Shown here piece by piece: positions 1 through 7,617 of a stretch of 17,583 nt of DNA. Every line of letters begins with the position of its first letter. Within the stretch, counting starts at the first letter, position 1. The position numbers and the translations under genes were made by a program. Source of the DNA: Dehalococcoidales bacterium (lineage in GTDB: Bacteria; Chloroflexota; Dehalococcoidia; Dehalococcoidales; UBA5627); contig JAAYNN010000060.1 in assembly GCA_012520835.1 (NCBI GenBank), positions 1-17,583 of the forward strand. Direction: 5' to 3'. Under the pieces are notes generated by a model that had not been told where the DNA came from, did no database searches, and was given only the letters and a program-made list of their open reading frames with translations.

Positions 1-1
1 C

Positions 2-73
2 CTTCCGCGTCCGATTATTCAAAAAGGCCATGAAAGAAACGATATCAATATTCCGTGGACGACTGTTTATTGA
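2..73 (+). CDS. possible 3' end of a plus-strand gene (partial)
   Basis: The first 72 bases stay open in one plus-strand frame up to a TGA at 71-73, giving 23 residues that end in DINIPWTTVY. The frame would converge on the minus-strand gene that ends at 88. The stretch is too short to recognise, and a minus-strand frame is also open here, so this is a weak call. A 7-bp inverted repeat (TTCCGTG at 51-57, CACGGAA at 91-97) surrounds the two stop codons but has no T tract after it. Confidence 0.3.
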   Translation, partial: LPRPIIQKGHERNDINIPWTTVY

Positions 74-87
74 CGTGACTGATTAAA

Positions 88-792
88 CTACACGGAAGTT
101 CGTAAAGCCTGGAAAAACCTGTCCTGGTAGAGTTCGAATAATCCCCAGTATTCCAGTTCCTTTTTTAATACATGCGGGGAAATTTCAGTAAGAGCCAGCT
201 TCTCAAACAATTCTTCAATTCTTAAGCGTGCTTCGCATGGGATTCCGCTGGAGTCGGTTTTTAATAATCCGGCGGATTTCAATTGCCTGAGGTTGTTATC
301 AACAGAATCAATTGTTATTTCAAAAATGAATTTCAGCAGAGAAATATCCCAGAGATCGTCTATCCCCAGAATAATGGCGGAAAGAGCCTCTTTTCTGTCA
401 TCGATATCTTCATTCAGTTTATCAACTACCGACTCAAGCGTATCGGGTATTATGGATAAATCTTCGGATTGATTGCGATAGTTGTAGTAAATGCCCGGTG
501 AGTTTGCTCCGTATAATTTGCTGATTCGGTCAAAATAATTCCTGGCTTCCGGGCTGAAACCATCAATTCGAGACATGTAATAAGGCGTTACTATGCGCGG
601 TTTTTCTGCTATAACAAAACCCTGCCTTAAAACTGTTTCCGGGTTATTATTCACAGGTTCTTCATAAAATGGCCGGGTAACCATGTAATACCTGATTTTT
701 GTTTCCCCAAACGTGGCCAGTTTCTGTTCGGGAAATCTGAATATTCTGGTATTTACGGCTGCAAATGCTATTCTGTCATTGTTAGTATCCAT
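88..792 (-). CDS. conserved-looking hypothetical protein, 234 aa
   Basis: I do not recognise this family. The 234-residue product has no signal peptide or membrane segment. The N-terminal third is rich in aromatic and charged residues (KIRYYMVTRPFYEE near residues 32-45). The middle (about 115-160) is acidic and probably helical. Residues 160-180 (VDNNLRQLKSAGLLKTDSSG) look like the last helices of a winged-helix fold, but this is only a resemblance. The ATG at 792 is 20 nt after the stop of the gene ending at 813, so the two are probably co-transcribed. Its Shine-Dalgarno is weak (GCAGG, 9 nt before the start). The gene ends with TAG at 88-90. The reading frame is intact over 234 codons and fits the operon spacing, so it is very likely a real gene of unknown function. 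Confidence 0.75.
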   Translation of the reverse strand: MDTNNDRIAFAAVNTRIFRFPEQKLATFGETKIRYYMVTRPFYEEPVNNNPETVLRQGFVIAEKPRIVTPYYMSRIDGFSPEARNYFDRISKLYGANSPGIYYNYRNQSEDLSIIPDTLESVVDKLNEDIDDRKEALSAIILGIDDLWDISLLKFIFEITIDSVDNNLRQLKSAGLLKTDSSGIPCEARLRIEELFEKLALTEISPHVLKKELEYWGLFELYQDRFFQALRTSV

Positions 793-812
793 GTTATTGC
801 CTGCAATGAAAA

Positions 813-1403
813 TTATTCGATTTCGCGCAGTTCCTGTTTGTATTCGTTCAAATAATTGTTATACTGATTATCGAGTTGTGAAGTGGCCTTGCGCCATTCT
901 TCCTGGAACTGAGGCAGGGCCTCCACGTTTATTTCAAGGTTGTTTTCTGTCCCCAACTGTTTCGCCAGCGCCTGCTCTATCTTATTTTGAAAATCCTGTT
1001 TTAATAATTCATAGGACTGCTCTCTCTGCTGTTTGCCCTGCGTATCGTAATGCTCAAATATATAATTAATCTTCTCATATATTGCTTTTACTGCATTTTT
1101 ATCTTTTTTTATAGACTGAAGATTGTGCATCGCCTTTTCATTAATACCCCTGATGGCCTCGTTTTTAGGGACATTGATATTGCTGATAAATACCTTTTCG
1201 GCACCTTTTAAAATATACTCCCTGGCTTTTTTGTCATACTTTTCGAGTTCTGTTTTAATTTCCCTGTTTTCATTTAAACAGGAAGCCGCCAGTTTCTCTC
1301 CTTCGGGGAGATATTTCCATTTCAACTGGTCTTCTTCGGAGGCTTCACCCATTGAAGCAATCCTCTCCATTGCGATTTCACGGAAACTCTTAATGTCGGC
1401 CAT
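813..1403 (-). CDS. hypothetical charged, coiled-coil-like protein, 196 aa
   Basis: The function is not recognised. The 196-residue product is highly charged and rich in Glu, Lys and Gln, with long stretches lacking Pro and Gly (about 45-70 and 85-150). This suggests an extended helical or coiled-coil soluble protein. No signal peptide or membrane segment is visible. The start is the ATG at 1403, with GAAGGA 8 nt upstream, a good Shine-Dalgarno. It is the first gene of a likely two-gene unit with the 234-aa gene downstream, and it is divergent from cysM across a 143-bp intergenic region. A minus-strand TATAAT at 1450-1445 is a candidate -10 element. The pair could be a shared complex, but nothing in the sequence proves that. 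Confidence 0.75.
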   Translation of the reverse strand: MADIKSFREIAMERIASMGEASEEDQLKWKYLPEGEKLAASCLNENREIKTELEKYDKKAREYILKGAEKVFISNINVPKNEAIRGINEKAMHNLQSIKKDKNAVKAIYEKINYIFEHYDTQGKQQREQSYELLKQDFQNKIEQALAKQLGTENNLEINVEALPQFQEEWRKATSQLDNQYNNYLNEYKQELREIE

Positions 1404-1444
1404 TGGTCACGTCCTTCAATGTATAAATCAGCAGGTGTATTCAC

Positions 1445-1450
1445 ATTATA
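1445..1450 (-). promoter_or_regulatory. candidate -10 element for the 1403 gene
   Basis: Read on the minus strand, 1450-1445 is TATAAT, 41 bp before the ATG at 1403. The matching -35 position (ATGATT) is poor. The element is part of a palindrome (ATTATATAAT, 1445-1454), so it could be read in either direction. Confidence 0.25.
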
Positions 1451-1491
1451 TAATAAATCCCGCCTGCAATCATAATAATGACTATACAGAG

Positions 1492-1521
1492 TTTAATTTT
1501 AGCAGTGGTTGATGTTATAAT
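1492..1521 (+). promoter_or_regulatory. candidate promoter of cysM
   Basis: TATAAT lies at 1516-1521, with a weak -35 (TTTAAT, 1492-1497) at 18-bp spacing. Transcription would begin near 1528, about 20 nt before the chosen ATG at 1547. This argues against the upstream in-frame ATG at 1478, which would precede the promoter. Confidence 0.35.
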
Positions 1522-1546
1522 TTACGCAATATCGAAGGAGAAGACA

Positions 1547-2452
1547 ATGTATTTTACAAATGCTCTTGATGCACTTGGTCATACACCACTGGTGGAACTA
1601 CCGGAAATTGTAAAGAATAAAAAGGTTCACATCCTCGCTAAACTCGAGGGGCAAAATCTTGGAGGCAGCGCCAGCGCCAAAGATCGCGTGGCAAAATACA
1701 TGGTAGATATAGCTGTAAAGAACGGCCAGCTTGATAAGGATATGACGATTATAGAAGCCACCAGCGGCAATACCGGAATAGCTCTGGCGTGGCTGGGTAA
1801 AAAAATGGGTTATAAGGTCACGATTGTTATGCCTGAAAATATGAGTGTCGAAAGGCAGATGCTCATCAAAACATTTGGGGCTGAATTGATACTTACTAAA
1901 GCCAAAGACGGCGTGCTCGGCTCTATGAATTTAGTTAAAGAGATGGTCGCAAAGGATAAAAAATATTTTATGGCAGACCAGTTTGCCAATCCAGCTAATC
2001 CGTTAGCACATTACGAAACAACCGGGGTGGAAATTTTGCAGGATTTGCCATATCCGAATATAGATTATTTTATTGCCGGTATCGGTACCGGCGGTACTAT
2101 TACAGGTGTAACCAGAAGGCTAAGAGAGAAATTTCCGCAAATGAAAACGATTGGAGTTGAACCGCCTCTGGGTGACTGCATCCAGGGTTTGAGGTGTCTT
2201 GAAACGTTTTTACCCCCTGTTCTTGATTTAGATATGATTACAGAAAGGTGTTATATAACCAGTCAACAGGCCAATGAAGCTGCCAAGAAACTGCTGGAAA
2301 AAGAAGGCATTTTCTGCGGACAATCTGCCGGTGCAGCTATTTATAAAGCTGTGCAATTAGCCAGCGATATAACAGAAGGCATTATCGTTACAATAATTCC
2401 CGATGGCGGCTGGAAATACATCAGCATGGACTTCTGGACAAAGAAGTGCTAA
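1547..2452 (+). CDS. cysM: cysteine synthase, CysM type (PLP-dependent)
   Basis: This is a 301-aa cytoplasmic enzyme of the cysteine synthase / cystathionine beta-synthase family, which makes cysteine from O-acetylserine (or a related activated serine) and a sulfur donor. Visible motifs are the PLP-lysine segment ending SAKDR (Lys45), EATSGNTG (substrate and PLP phosphate loop), GTGGTITGV and GQSAGAA. The MPENMSVERQ, DQFANPANPLAHYETTG and EGIFCG segments look like CysM rather than CysK. The ATG at 1547 has GAAGGAG 6 nt upstream, and the protein then starts directly with the usual YFTNALDALGHTPLVEL. An in-frame ATG at 1478 adds 23 residues but has no Shine-Dalgarno. Compared with the usual EGNNPAGSVKDR, the loop before Lys45 (EGQNLGGSASAKDR) lacks the Pro and has two extra residues, so substrate choice may differ. 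It is convergent with cimA. Confidence 0.88.
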   Translation: MYFTNALDALGHTPLVELPEIVKNKKVHILAKLEGQNLGGSASAKDRVAKYMVDIAVKNGQLDKDMTIIEATSGNTGIALAWLGKKMGYKVTIVMPENMSVERQMLIKTFGAELILTKAKDGVLGSMNLVKEMVAKDKKYFMADQFANPANPLAHYETTGVEILQDLPYPNIDYFIAGIGTGGTITGVTRRLREKFPQMKTIGVEPPLGDCIQGLRCLETFLPPVLDLDMITERCYITSQQANEAAKKLLEKEGIFCGQSAGAAIYKAVQLASDITEGIIVTIIPDGGWKYISMDFWTKKC

Positions 2453-2454
2453 TG

Positions 2455-4032
2455 CTACTTGTGTTTAATTAACCAGTATTCTATGCTATCAGCCAGTGCC
2501 AGCCAGCTGGCTTCGATAATATTAGGAGAACTGCCTACCGTTTTCCAGTGTTCGGCCCCGTCGGTTGATTCTATAAGAACACGTACCTGCGACTCGGTAT
2601 TTTTTGAATCCAGAATGCGAACTTTATAGTCTATCAATTGAACACATGAAAGCTGCGGATAAGATTGTATCAGCGCCTTTCTGAGAGCCTTGTCCATAGC
2701 ATTCACCGGACCATTCCCCTCCGAAACGGTATGCATTATCTGCCCTTCGACTTTCACCTTTACCATCGCTTCTGAAAGAGCTTCATCGTCATTGTGCATT
2801 GTAGGAGAACGGCGCCTGCTTTCAATAATTACCATAAAATCAACCAGTTCGAATGGGGGTCGATAATCAGACTGTGCTCTGTGAACCAGCAAATCGAAGG
2901 ATGCTTCGGCATTCTCATATTGAAAACCGCGGCTTTCCAGTTCTTTTACTTTCTCGAGCAACTGCTGGGCTTCCTTGCCCTTGGGAGGAAGGGGGACACC
3001 GATTTCACTGGCACGGTGAACAATGTTCGACCTGCCTGAAAGTTCGGAAATTAACATGCGTGATTTATTGCCAACCAAAGCCGGGTCGATATGCTGATAA
3101 CTCCCCGACCATTTGCTCAAGCCTGAAACGTGTAAGCCGGCTTTATGGCTGAAAGCACTGCTTCCTACATATGGAAGAGAAGGATTAGGGTTGAGGTTTG
3201 CTGTTTCATTGATATAGCTGGCTACTTCCGAAAGTTTTGCCAGTTTTTCATCGCTTATGCAATCAATTCCCATTTTCAGTTTAAGATTGGGTATTATGGA
3301 ACAAAGATTGGCATTGCCGCACCTCTCACCGTAACCGTTAATGGTGCCCTGTACATGGCTGGCTCCCCCCCTTACGGCGGCAAGGGTGACCGCTACAGCC
3401 AGTTCGCTGTCGTTATGAGCATGAATGCCTATCGGAATAGAAGTAACCTCGCGTACTTTAAGCACAGCATCGTATACCTCATCCGGCAACGAACCTCCGT
3501 TGGTATCGCATAAAATCAGGCAATCCGCTCCCGCTTTTTCAGAGGCGATGAGAACGTCTAAAGCATATTCTTGATTATCTTTAAATCCATCGAAGAAATG
3601 TTCGGCATCGATAAAAACGGAAATCCCTTTACTTCTAAGATATTTTATCGAATCCGTTATCATATTGATGTTTTCTTCCAATGTGGTTTCCAAAACCTGT
3701 GTTACCTGACGCGCCGAACACTTGGCTACCAGAGTGACTATTTTGGTGCCGGCATCGACCAGGCAGGCCAGTATCGGATCATTCTCAGCTTTGCCGTTGG
3801 CACGCCTGGTGCTGCCGAAAGCAACCAAAGCAGCGCTCTTCAATTTCAAATCGCGGGCTTTTCGAAAAAATTCGATATCCTTTGGATTGGACCCCGGCCA
3901 TCCGCCTTCAATGAAATGAACGCCGAGTTCATCCAATTTACAGGCAATATTAAGCTTATCGACAACCGAAAAGGAAATTCCTTCCTTTTGTGCTCCATCT
4001 CTCAATGTTGTATCGTATAGCTTTATTGACAT
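2455..4032 (-). CDS. cimA: (R)-citramalate synthase
   Basis: This 525-aa enzyme condenses pyruvate with acetyl-CoA to citramalate, the entry to threonine-independent isoleucine synthesis. It belongs to the DRE-TIM metallolyase (HMGL-like) superfamily. Visible features are YDTTLRDGAQ (residues 6-15), EGGWPGSNPKD (42-52), the metal-binding HAHND (204-208) and GYGERCGN (233-240). A C-terminal regulatory (LeuA dimer-type) domain covers roughly 395-525. EGGWPGSNP and the 525-aa length fit CimA rather than LeuA, homocitrate synthase or HMG-CoA lyase. It is the last gene of the cluster. Its ATG lies 12 nt after the leuB stop, with AAGG about 9 nt upstream. LeuCD and LeuB are encoded next to it and can process citramalate to 2-oxobutyrate. 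The C-terminal domain suggests feedback control, probably by isoleucine (inference). Confidence 0.93.
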   Translation of the reverse strand: MSIKLYDTTLRDGAQKEGISFSVVDKLNIACKLDELGVHFIEGGWPGSNPKDIEFFRKARDLKLKSAALVAFGSTRRANGKAENDPILACLVDAGTKIVTLVAKCSARQVTQVLETTLEENINMITDSIKYLRSKGISVFIDAEHFFDGFKDNQEYALDVLIASEKAGADCLILCDTNGGSLPDEVYDAVLKVREVTSIPIGIHAHNDSELAVAVTLAAVRGGASHVQGTINGYGERCGNANLCSIIPNLKLKMGIDCISDEKLAKLSEVASYINETANLNPNPSLPYVGSSAFSHKAGLHVSGLSKWSGSYQHIDPALVGNKSRMLISELSGRSNIVHRASEIGVPLPPKGKEAQQLLEKVKELESRGFQYENAEASFDLLVHRAQSDYRPPFELVDFMVIIESRRRSPTMHNDDEALSEAMVKVKVEGQIMHTVSEGNGPVNAMDKALRKALIQSYPQLSCVQLIDYKVRILDSKNTESQVRVLIESTDGAEHWKTVGSSPNIIEASWLALADSIEYWLIKHK

Positions 4033-4044
4033 TGACGTATTACC

Positions 4045-5133
4045 TTATATCCTTTCAGCGATTAAATCACCCATACGGCTGGTGGTGACTTCAGTAGAAC
4101 CTTCTCCCATTATATCATGAGTGGCATAATTATCAGCCAGCACACTGCTTACCGCTTCTTCCACTGCTACAGCTTCCCTGGAAAGACCGAGAGAGTAGTT
4201 TAGCATCATAGCCATACTTAAAATAGTAGCAATCGGATTGGCTTCATTCAACCCCTTAAGGCTCGGTGCGCTGCCATGGCTGGGCTCATACAAGCCGAGT
4301 GTCCTGCTGCCGGCTTTGGGAACACCCGCCAGGCTGGCTGAAGACAACATTCCCAGAGAACCTCCCAGCATTGAAGCCTCATCGGTTAATATGTCACCGA
4401 ATGTGTTTTCAGTAACAAGCACATCCAGATACTTCGGATTCTGAATGATTTTCATGGCGCAGGCATCCACCAGCATATGCTCCAGTTCGACATCAGGATA
4501 TTCCTTTGAAATTTCGATCGCTACCTGTCTCCACAATCTTGATGACTGCAAAACGTTAGCCTTATCTACTGATATCAACTTCTTTTTACGGGTGCGAGCT
4601 ATTTCGAAGCCAACCCTGACAATGCGCGCGATTTCGTGCTCAGAGTAGAGCATTGAATCAACCGCCCACCTGCCGTCCTTTTCCGTCCATCTCTTTTTCG
4701 GCTGCCCGAAGTATAAACCACCGGTCAATTCGCGGACGAAAATAAAATCAACTCCGTCCAAAACTCCCGCTTTGAAATTAGTGTTCCCGGCCAGCGAAGG
4801 ATAGGCATGCACAGGCCGCAGATTGGCAAATAAGCCCAGTTCCTTGCGAATTGCCAGTAATCCGTCCTCCGGATGAATAGGCGCCTGTGGATCATCAAAT
4901 CTGGGGTCTCCGACAGCACCCAGTAAAACGGCATCGCTCTTTTTGCATTTATCGATAGTAGCCTGTGATAATGCAGTTCCCTCTGCATCAATGGCAACGC
5001 CGCCGATGAGCGCGTATTCGTAATTAAATTCATGCCCGAATTTCTTTCCGACGGCATTCAAAACCTTCACCGATTCAGCAATGATTTCCGGCCCGATGCC
5101 GTCGCCGGGTAAAACAACAATGTTAAACTTCAT
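4045..5133 (-). CDS. leuB: 3-isopropylmalate dehydrogenase
   Basis: This 362-aa NAD-dependent oxidative decarboxylase converts 3-isopropylmalate to 2-oxoisocaproate in leucine synthesis. It probably also acts on 3-methylmalate from the citramalate route, yielding 2-oxobutyrate. The LPGDGIGPEI start and the substrate and metal residues are all visible: Arg96, Arg106, Arg134, Tyr141, Lys191 (SVDKANVL), Asp223, Asp247 and Asp251. The NAD-binding EPSHGSAP follows at 283-290. Length is normal for the family. The ATG follows the leuD TAA directly with no spacer, and GGGGA in the end of leuD acts as the Shine-Dalgarno, so the two are probably translationally coupled. Confidence 0.96.
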   Translation of the reverse strand: MKFNIVVLPGDGIGPEIIAESVKVLNAVGKKFGHEFNYEYALIGGVAIDAEGTALSQATIDKCKKSDAVLLGAVGDPRFDDPQAPIHPEDGLLAIRKELGLFANLRPVHAYPSLAGNTNFKAGVLDGVDFIFVRELTGGLYFGQPKKRWTEKDGRWAVDSMLYSEHEIARIVRVGFEIARTRKKKLISVDKANVLQSSRLWRQVAIEISKEYPDVELEHMLVDACAMKIIQNPKYLDVLVTENTFGDILTDEASMLGGSLGMLSSASLAGVPKAGSRTLGLYEPSHGSAPSLKGLNEANPIATILSMAMMLNYSLGLSREAVAVEEAVSSVLADNYATHDIMGEGSTEVTTSRMGDLIAERI

Positions 5134-5628
5134 TTATTTCTTCCCCAATCTTTTTTCAGTATAAGCGATAAGCCCGCCTGCTGAGATTAACTCGCCCATG
5201 AAATCCGGATAAGGTTCAGCAGTAAACTCTTTTCCGTTATTTAAATTCTTGATTTTCCCATTCGACAGATCAACTTCAAGAATATCTCCGGCAGACGTAC
5301 AATCCACGGCTTCAGCACATTCCAGTACCGGCAACCCGATATTAATAGCGTTGCGGAAGAAAATACGCGCAAAGCTCCTGGCAATAACGCAGGAAACGCC
5401 GGATGCTTTAATGGCTATCGGTGCATGTTCCCTAGAGGAACCGCAGCCGAAATTAGTGGTAGCAACTATTATATCCCCGGTTGCGACCTTTTTAACGAAA
5501 TCCAGGTCAATATCTTCCATGCAGTGCTTTGCCAGCTCTGCAGGTTCGGATACATTCAAATACCTGGCCGGAATGATGGCATCGGTATCGACATTTTCAC
5601 CGTATTTAAATACTTTTCCTTTTAGCAT
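5134..5628 (-). CDS. leuD: 3-isopropylmalate dehydratase small subunit
   Basis: This is the swivel-domain subunit of isopropylmalate isomerase, partner of LeuC. The product is 164 aa, the short archaeal-like form rather than the roughly 200-aa enterobacterial form. It shows YGENVDTDAIIPARYL near the N-terminus and the substrate-contacting GCGSSREHAP near residues 61-70. The chosen start is the ATG at 5628; a TTG immediately before it (5631) is in frame. AAGGAG lies 8 nt before the TTG and 11 nt before the ATG, so either could be used. It is separated from leuC by a methyltransferase gene and a 79-bp gap. It ends directly against leuB. Confidence 0.94.
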   Translation of the reverse strand: MLKGKVFKYGENVDTDAIIPARYLNVSEPAELAKHCMEDIDLDFVKKVATGDIIVATTNFGCGSSREHAPIAIKASGVSCVIARSFARIFFRNAINIGLPVLECAEAVDCTSAGDILEVDLSNGKIKNLNNGKEFTAEPYPDFMGELISAGGLIAYTEKRLGKK

Positions 5629-5693
5629 CAACAGGATAGCTCCTTTATGTTAAATGATGATTATGTTCCAATTAAATAAAATGTTTAACCAAT

Positions 5694-5699
5694 ATTATA
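5694..5699 (-). promoter_or_regulatory. possible internal -10 element before leuD
   Basis: Minus-strand TATAAT at 5699-5694 lies in the gap between the methyltransferase gene and leuD. The -35 position (around AAGTCT) is poor. It could allow separate expression of leuD-leuB-cimA, but may be only A+T-rich chance. Confidence 0.2.
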
Positions 5700-5701
5700 T
5701 C

Positions 5702-5719
5702 TTAATCAGATTAATCAGA
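5702..5719. repeat. 9-bp perfect tandem duplication
   Basis: TTAATCAGA occurs twice without a spacer at 5702-5710 and 5711-5719. The copies span the stop codon of the methyltransferase gene. The second copy on that gene's strand lies after the TAA, so the encoded C-terminus is unchanged. It is probably a small slippage event. Confidence 0.6.
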
Positions 5720-6307
5720 CTTATGATATACCGCTTCATAATTCTGACAGACAAGTGATTTTTCTGTTAACGAATGAATTTCTTTATAACCGTTCGTTTC
5801 CAAATAATCATTTATTTCATCGATATCTATCGCTTCCAATCCAAAGCTGAATCTCGATACCCTATCCATATCGGAAATAGCTTCCGGATAGATGACATCG
5901 GCATAAATCAGGTATCCGCCCGGCTTTAAAACACGGTTAATTTCAGCCAATGCTTTTTGCCAGTCTGCTACATGATGCAGGACCCCAAAGGAGATGATTA
6001 CGTCGAAACTCATATCCGCAAAAGGCAGCATAATGGCATCAGCGACCTGAAAGGTCAGATTTGAAGTTTTATCTTTTGATTTTAAGTTTGCATTAATCTG
6101 CTCCGAGTCAATATCGGTGGCGGTAACACTGCCCATATAGGTTTTTGCAATATACCTGCTAACCTCCCCGTTCCCGCAGCCGATTTCAAGAAAATCGGTT
6201 CTGTCTCCAAGCTCAGTTAATTCGAGCAGTTTTTTAGCCAGTGCCAACCCTCTTTTTTTACTCCAGGGGCTGTTGACCAGCAGTTTCTCAAAACCCAGCA
6301 TTTTCAT
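5711..6307 (-). CDS. class I SAM-dependent methyltransferase
   Basis: This 198-aa cytoplasmic protein has the Methyltransf_11-type Rossmann fold. Motif I is LEIGCGNGE (40-48), the acidic residue that binds the SAM ribose is in TATDID (62-67), and motifs IV-V are FDVIISFGVLHHV (101-113) followed by EINRVLKPGGYLIYAD (122-137). The substrate cannot be read from the sequence; the fold is shared by enzymes acting on small molecules, lipids and quinones. The ATG at 6307 lies 2 nt after the leuC stop, and the only Shine-Dalgarno-like sequence (AGAGGAA) is inside leuC, so translation is probably coupled. It lies between leuC and leuD, whose products form one enzyme. Confidence 0.85.
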   Translation of the reverse strand: MKMLGFEKLLVNSPWSKKRGLALAKKLLELTELGDRTDFLEIGCGNGEVSRYIAKTYMGSVTATDIDSEQINANLKSKDKTSNLTFQVADAIMLPFADMSFDVIISFGVLHHVADWQKALAEINRVLKPGGYLIYADVIYPEAISDMDRVSRFSFGLEAIDIDEINDYLETNGYKEIHSLTEKSLVCQNYEAVYHKSD

Positions 6308-6309
6308 TC

Positions 6310-7563
6310 TTACTTTATTTCCTCTGGGCTGATGATATAACCGGTTATGGCGCTGGCTGCCGCAACCGCCGGATTAGCCAGATATACTTCCGATTTAGGA
6401 CTCCCCATTCGGCCGACAAAATTGCGGTTTGTGGTTGAAATACATTTTTCACCGGCAGCCAGTATTCCCATGTGCCCGCCCAGACAAGGTCCGCAGGTAG
6501 GTGTGCTGACAACAGCACCTGCCTTAATGAAGGTTTCAATTAACCCTTCTTTCAAGGCTTCCATATAAATTTTCTGCGAACCGGGAATGATTATACAGCG
6601 TACCTGCGGATTGACATGTCTGCCCTTCAGCACCAATGCTGCCAGTCGAAGGTCATCTAGCCTGCCGTTGGTACAACTGCCGATTACCGCCTGGTCGATT
6701 CTAACATCGCTTAATTTGTTGACCGGTTTTGTATTGGATGGCAGATGCGGACAGGCCACCTGCGGTTCGATTTTTGAAACATCGTATTCAATGACATTAG
6801 CATAAGAGGCATCGGCATCAGGTTCATAAACGGTATATTCCCTCTTCGCTTTATTCTTTATGTAAGCTAAAGTTTTCTTGTCTACTTTAAATATTCCGGC
6901 CTTGCCTCCGGCTTCGATTGCCATGTTAGCCATAGTAAATCTGCCATCCATGTCCAGTTCATCTATCGCCCGGCCGTGAAACTCCATAGCCGAATACAAC
7001 GCCCCATCTACGCCGATATCGCCTATGGTATACAGGATTAAATCCTTGCCGCCTATCCATTTGCCTAACTTTCCGTGGTAAACGAATTTAATGGTCGGAG
7101 GCACCTTCATCCAGACATCGCCGGTCGCCATGGCGGCGGCGATGTCTGTAGAACCCATACCAGTGGAAAAAGCCCCCAGCGCACCATAAGTACATGTATG
7201 TGAATCGGCTCCAACAACAACTTCCCCGGGTAAAACCAACCCTGATTCAGGTAGAATAACGTGCTCAATACCCATCTTTCCGATTTCAAAGTAATTTATT
7301 TTTTGCTCCAGCGCAAATTCACGTACCATTTTAGCCTGTTCGGCGGCTGCAATATCTTTATTCGGGGTAAAATGGTCGGGTACCATAACTACTTTTGAAG
7401 GGTCGAACACCTTATCGACGCCGATTTTTTTAAATTCTTTTATAGCAATTGGAGCAGTTATGTCATTGGATAAAACCATGTCTACCCGGACATTTACAAA
7501 CTGCCCCGGTGCCAGTGTCTTTTTACCGCTGTGTGCTGCCAGTATTTTTTCTATTAAAGTCAA
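6310..7563 (-). CDS. leuC: 3-isopropylmalate dehydratase large subunit
   Basis: This is the aconitase-family catalytic subunit that isomerises 2- to 3-isopropylmalate and, with CimA present, probably citramalate to 3-methylmalate. At 417 aa it is the short archaeal-like class, not the roughly 466-aa E. coli form. GADSHTCTYGA lies at 118-128. The three 4Fe-4S cluster cysteines are Cys297 (GSCTNGR), Cys357 and Cys360 (TCGPCLGGHMG). The start is TTG at 7563: GGGAG lies 7 nt upstream, no ATG is suitably placed, and the MTLIEKILA N-terminus fits the family. LeuD, its partner, is encoded one gene further on. A 121-bp gap with a 13-bp direct repeat precedes it. Confidence 0.95.
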   Translation of the reverse strand: MTLIEKILAAHSGKKTLAPGQFVNVRVDMVLSNDITAPIAIKEFKKIGVDKVFDPSKVVMVPDHFTPNKDIAAAEQAKMVREFALEQKINYFEIGKMGIEHVILPESGLVLPGEVVVGADSHTCTYGALGAFSTGMGSTDIAAAMATGDVWMKVPPTIKFVYHGKLGKWIGGKDLILYTIGDIGVDGALYSAMEFHGRAIDELDMDGRFTMANMAIEAGGKAGIFKVDKKTLAYIKNKAKREYTVYEPDADASYANVIEYDVSKIEPQVACPHLPSNTKPVNKLSDVRIDQAVIGSCTNGRLDDLRLAALVLKGRHVNPQVRCIIIPGSQKIYMEALKEGLIETFIKAGAVVSTPTCGPCLGGHMGILAAGEKCISTTNRNFVGRMGSPKSEVYLANPAVAAASAITGYIISPEEIK

Positions 7564-7617
7564 TTTATTACTCCCTGCAAATGATTATAAAAGGTATATT
7601 CGGTTGCGGTGTCTGAG

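Noticed and set aside
51..97. Inverted repeat TTCCGTG/CACGGAA as a bidirectional terminator
   Set aside because: The loop is 33 nt, the stem only 7 bp, and no T tract follows on either strand.
713..1512. Plus-strand frames over the two unknown genes (118 and 129 codons)
   Set aside because: They overlap the minus-strand genes, which have better Shine-Dalgarno sequences and operon spacing. The translations are Cys- and Ser-rich shadow-like sequence.
1478..1546. N-terminal extension of cysM from the ATG at 1478
   Set aside because: It has no ribosome binding site, precedes the likely -10 at 1516-1521, and adds residues absent from the family. The ATG at 1547 has GAAGGAG at the right distance.
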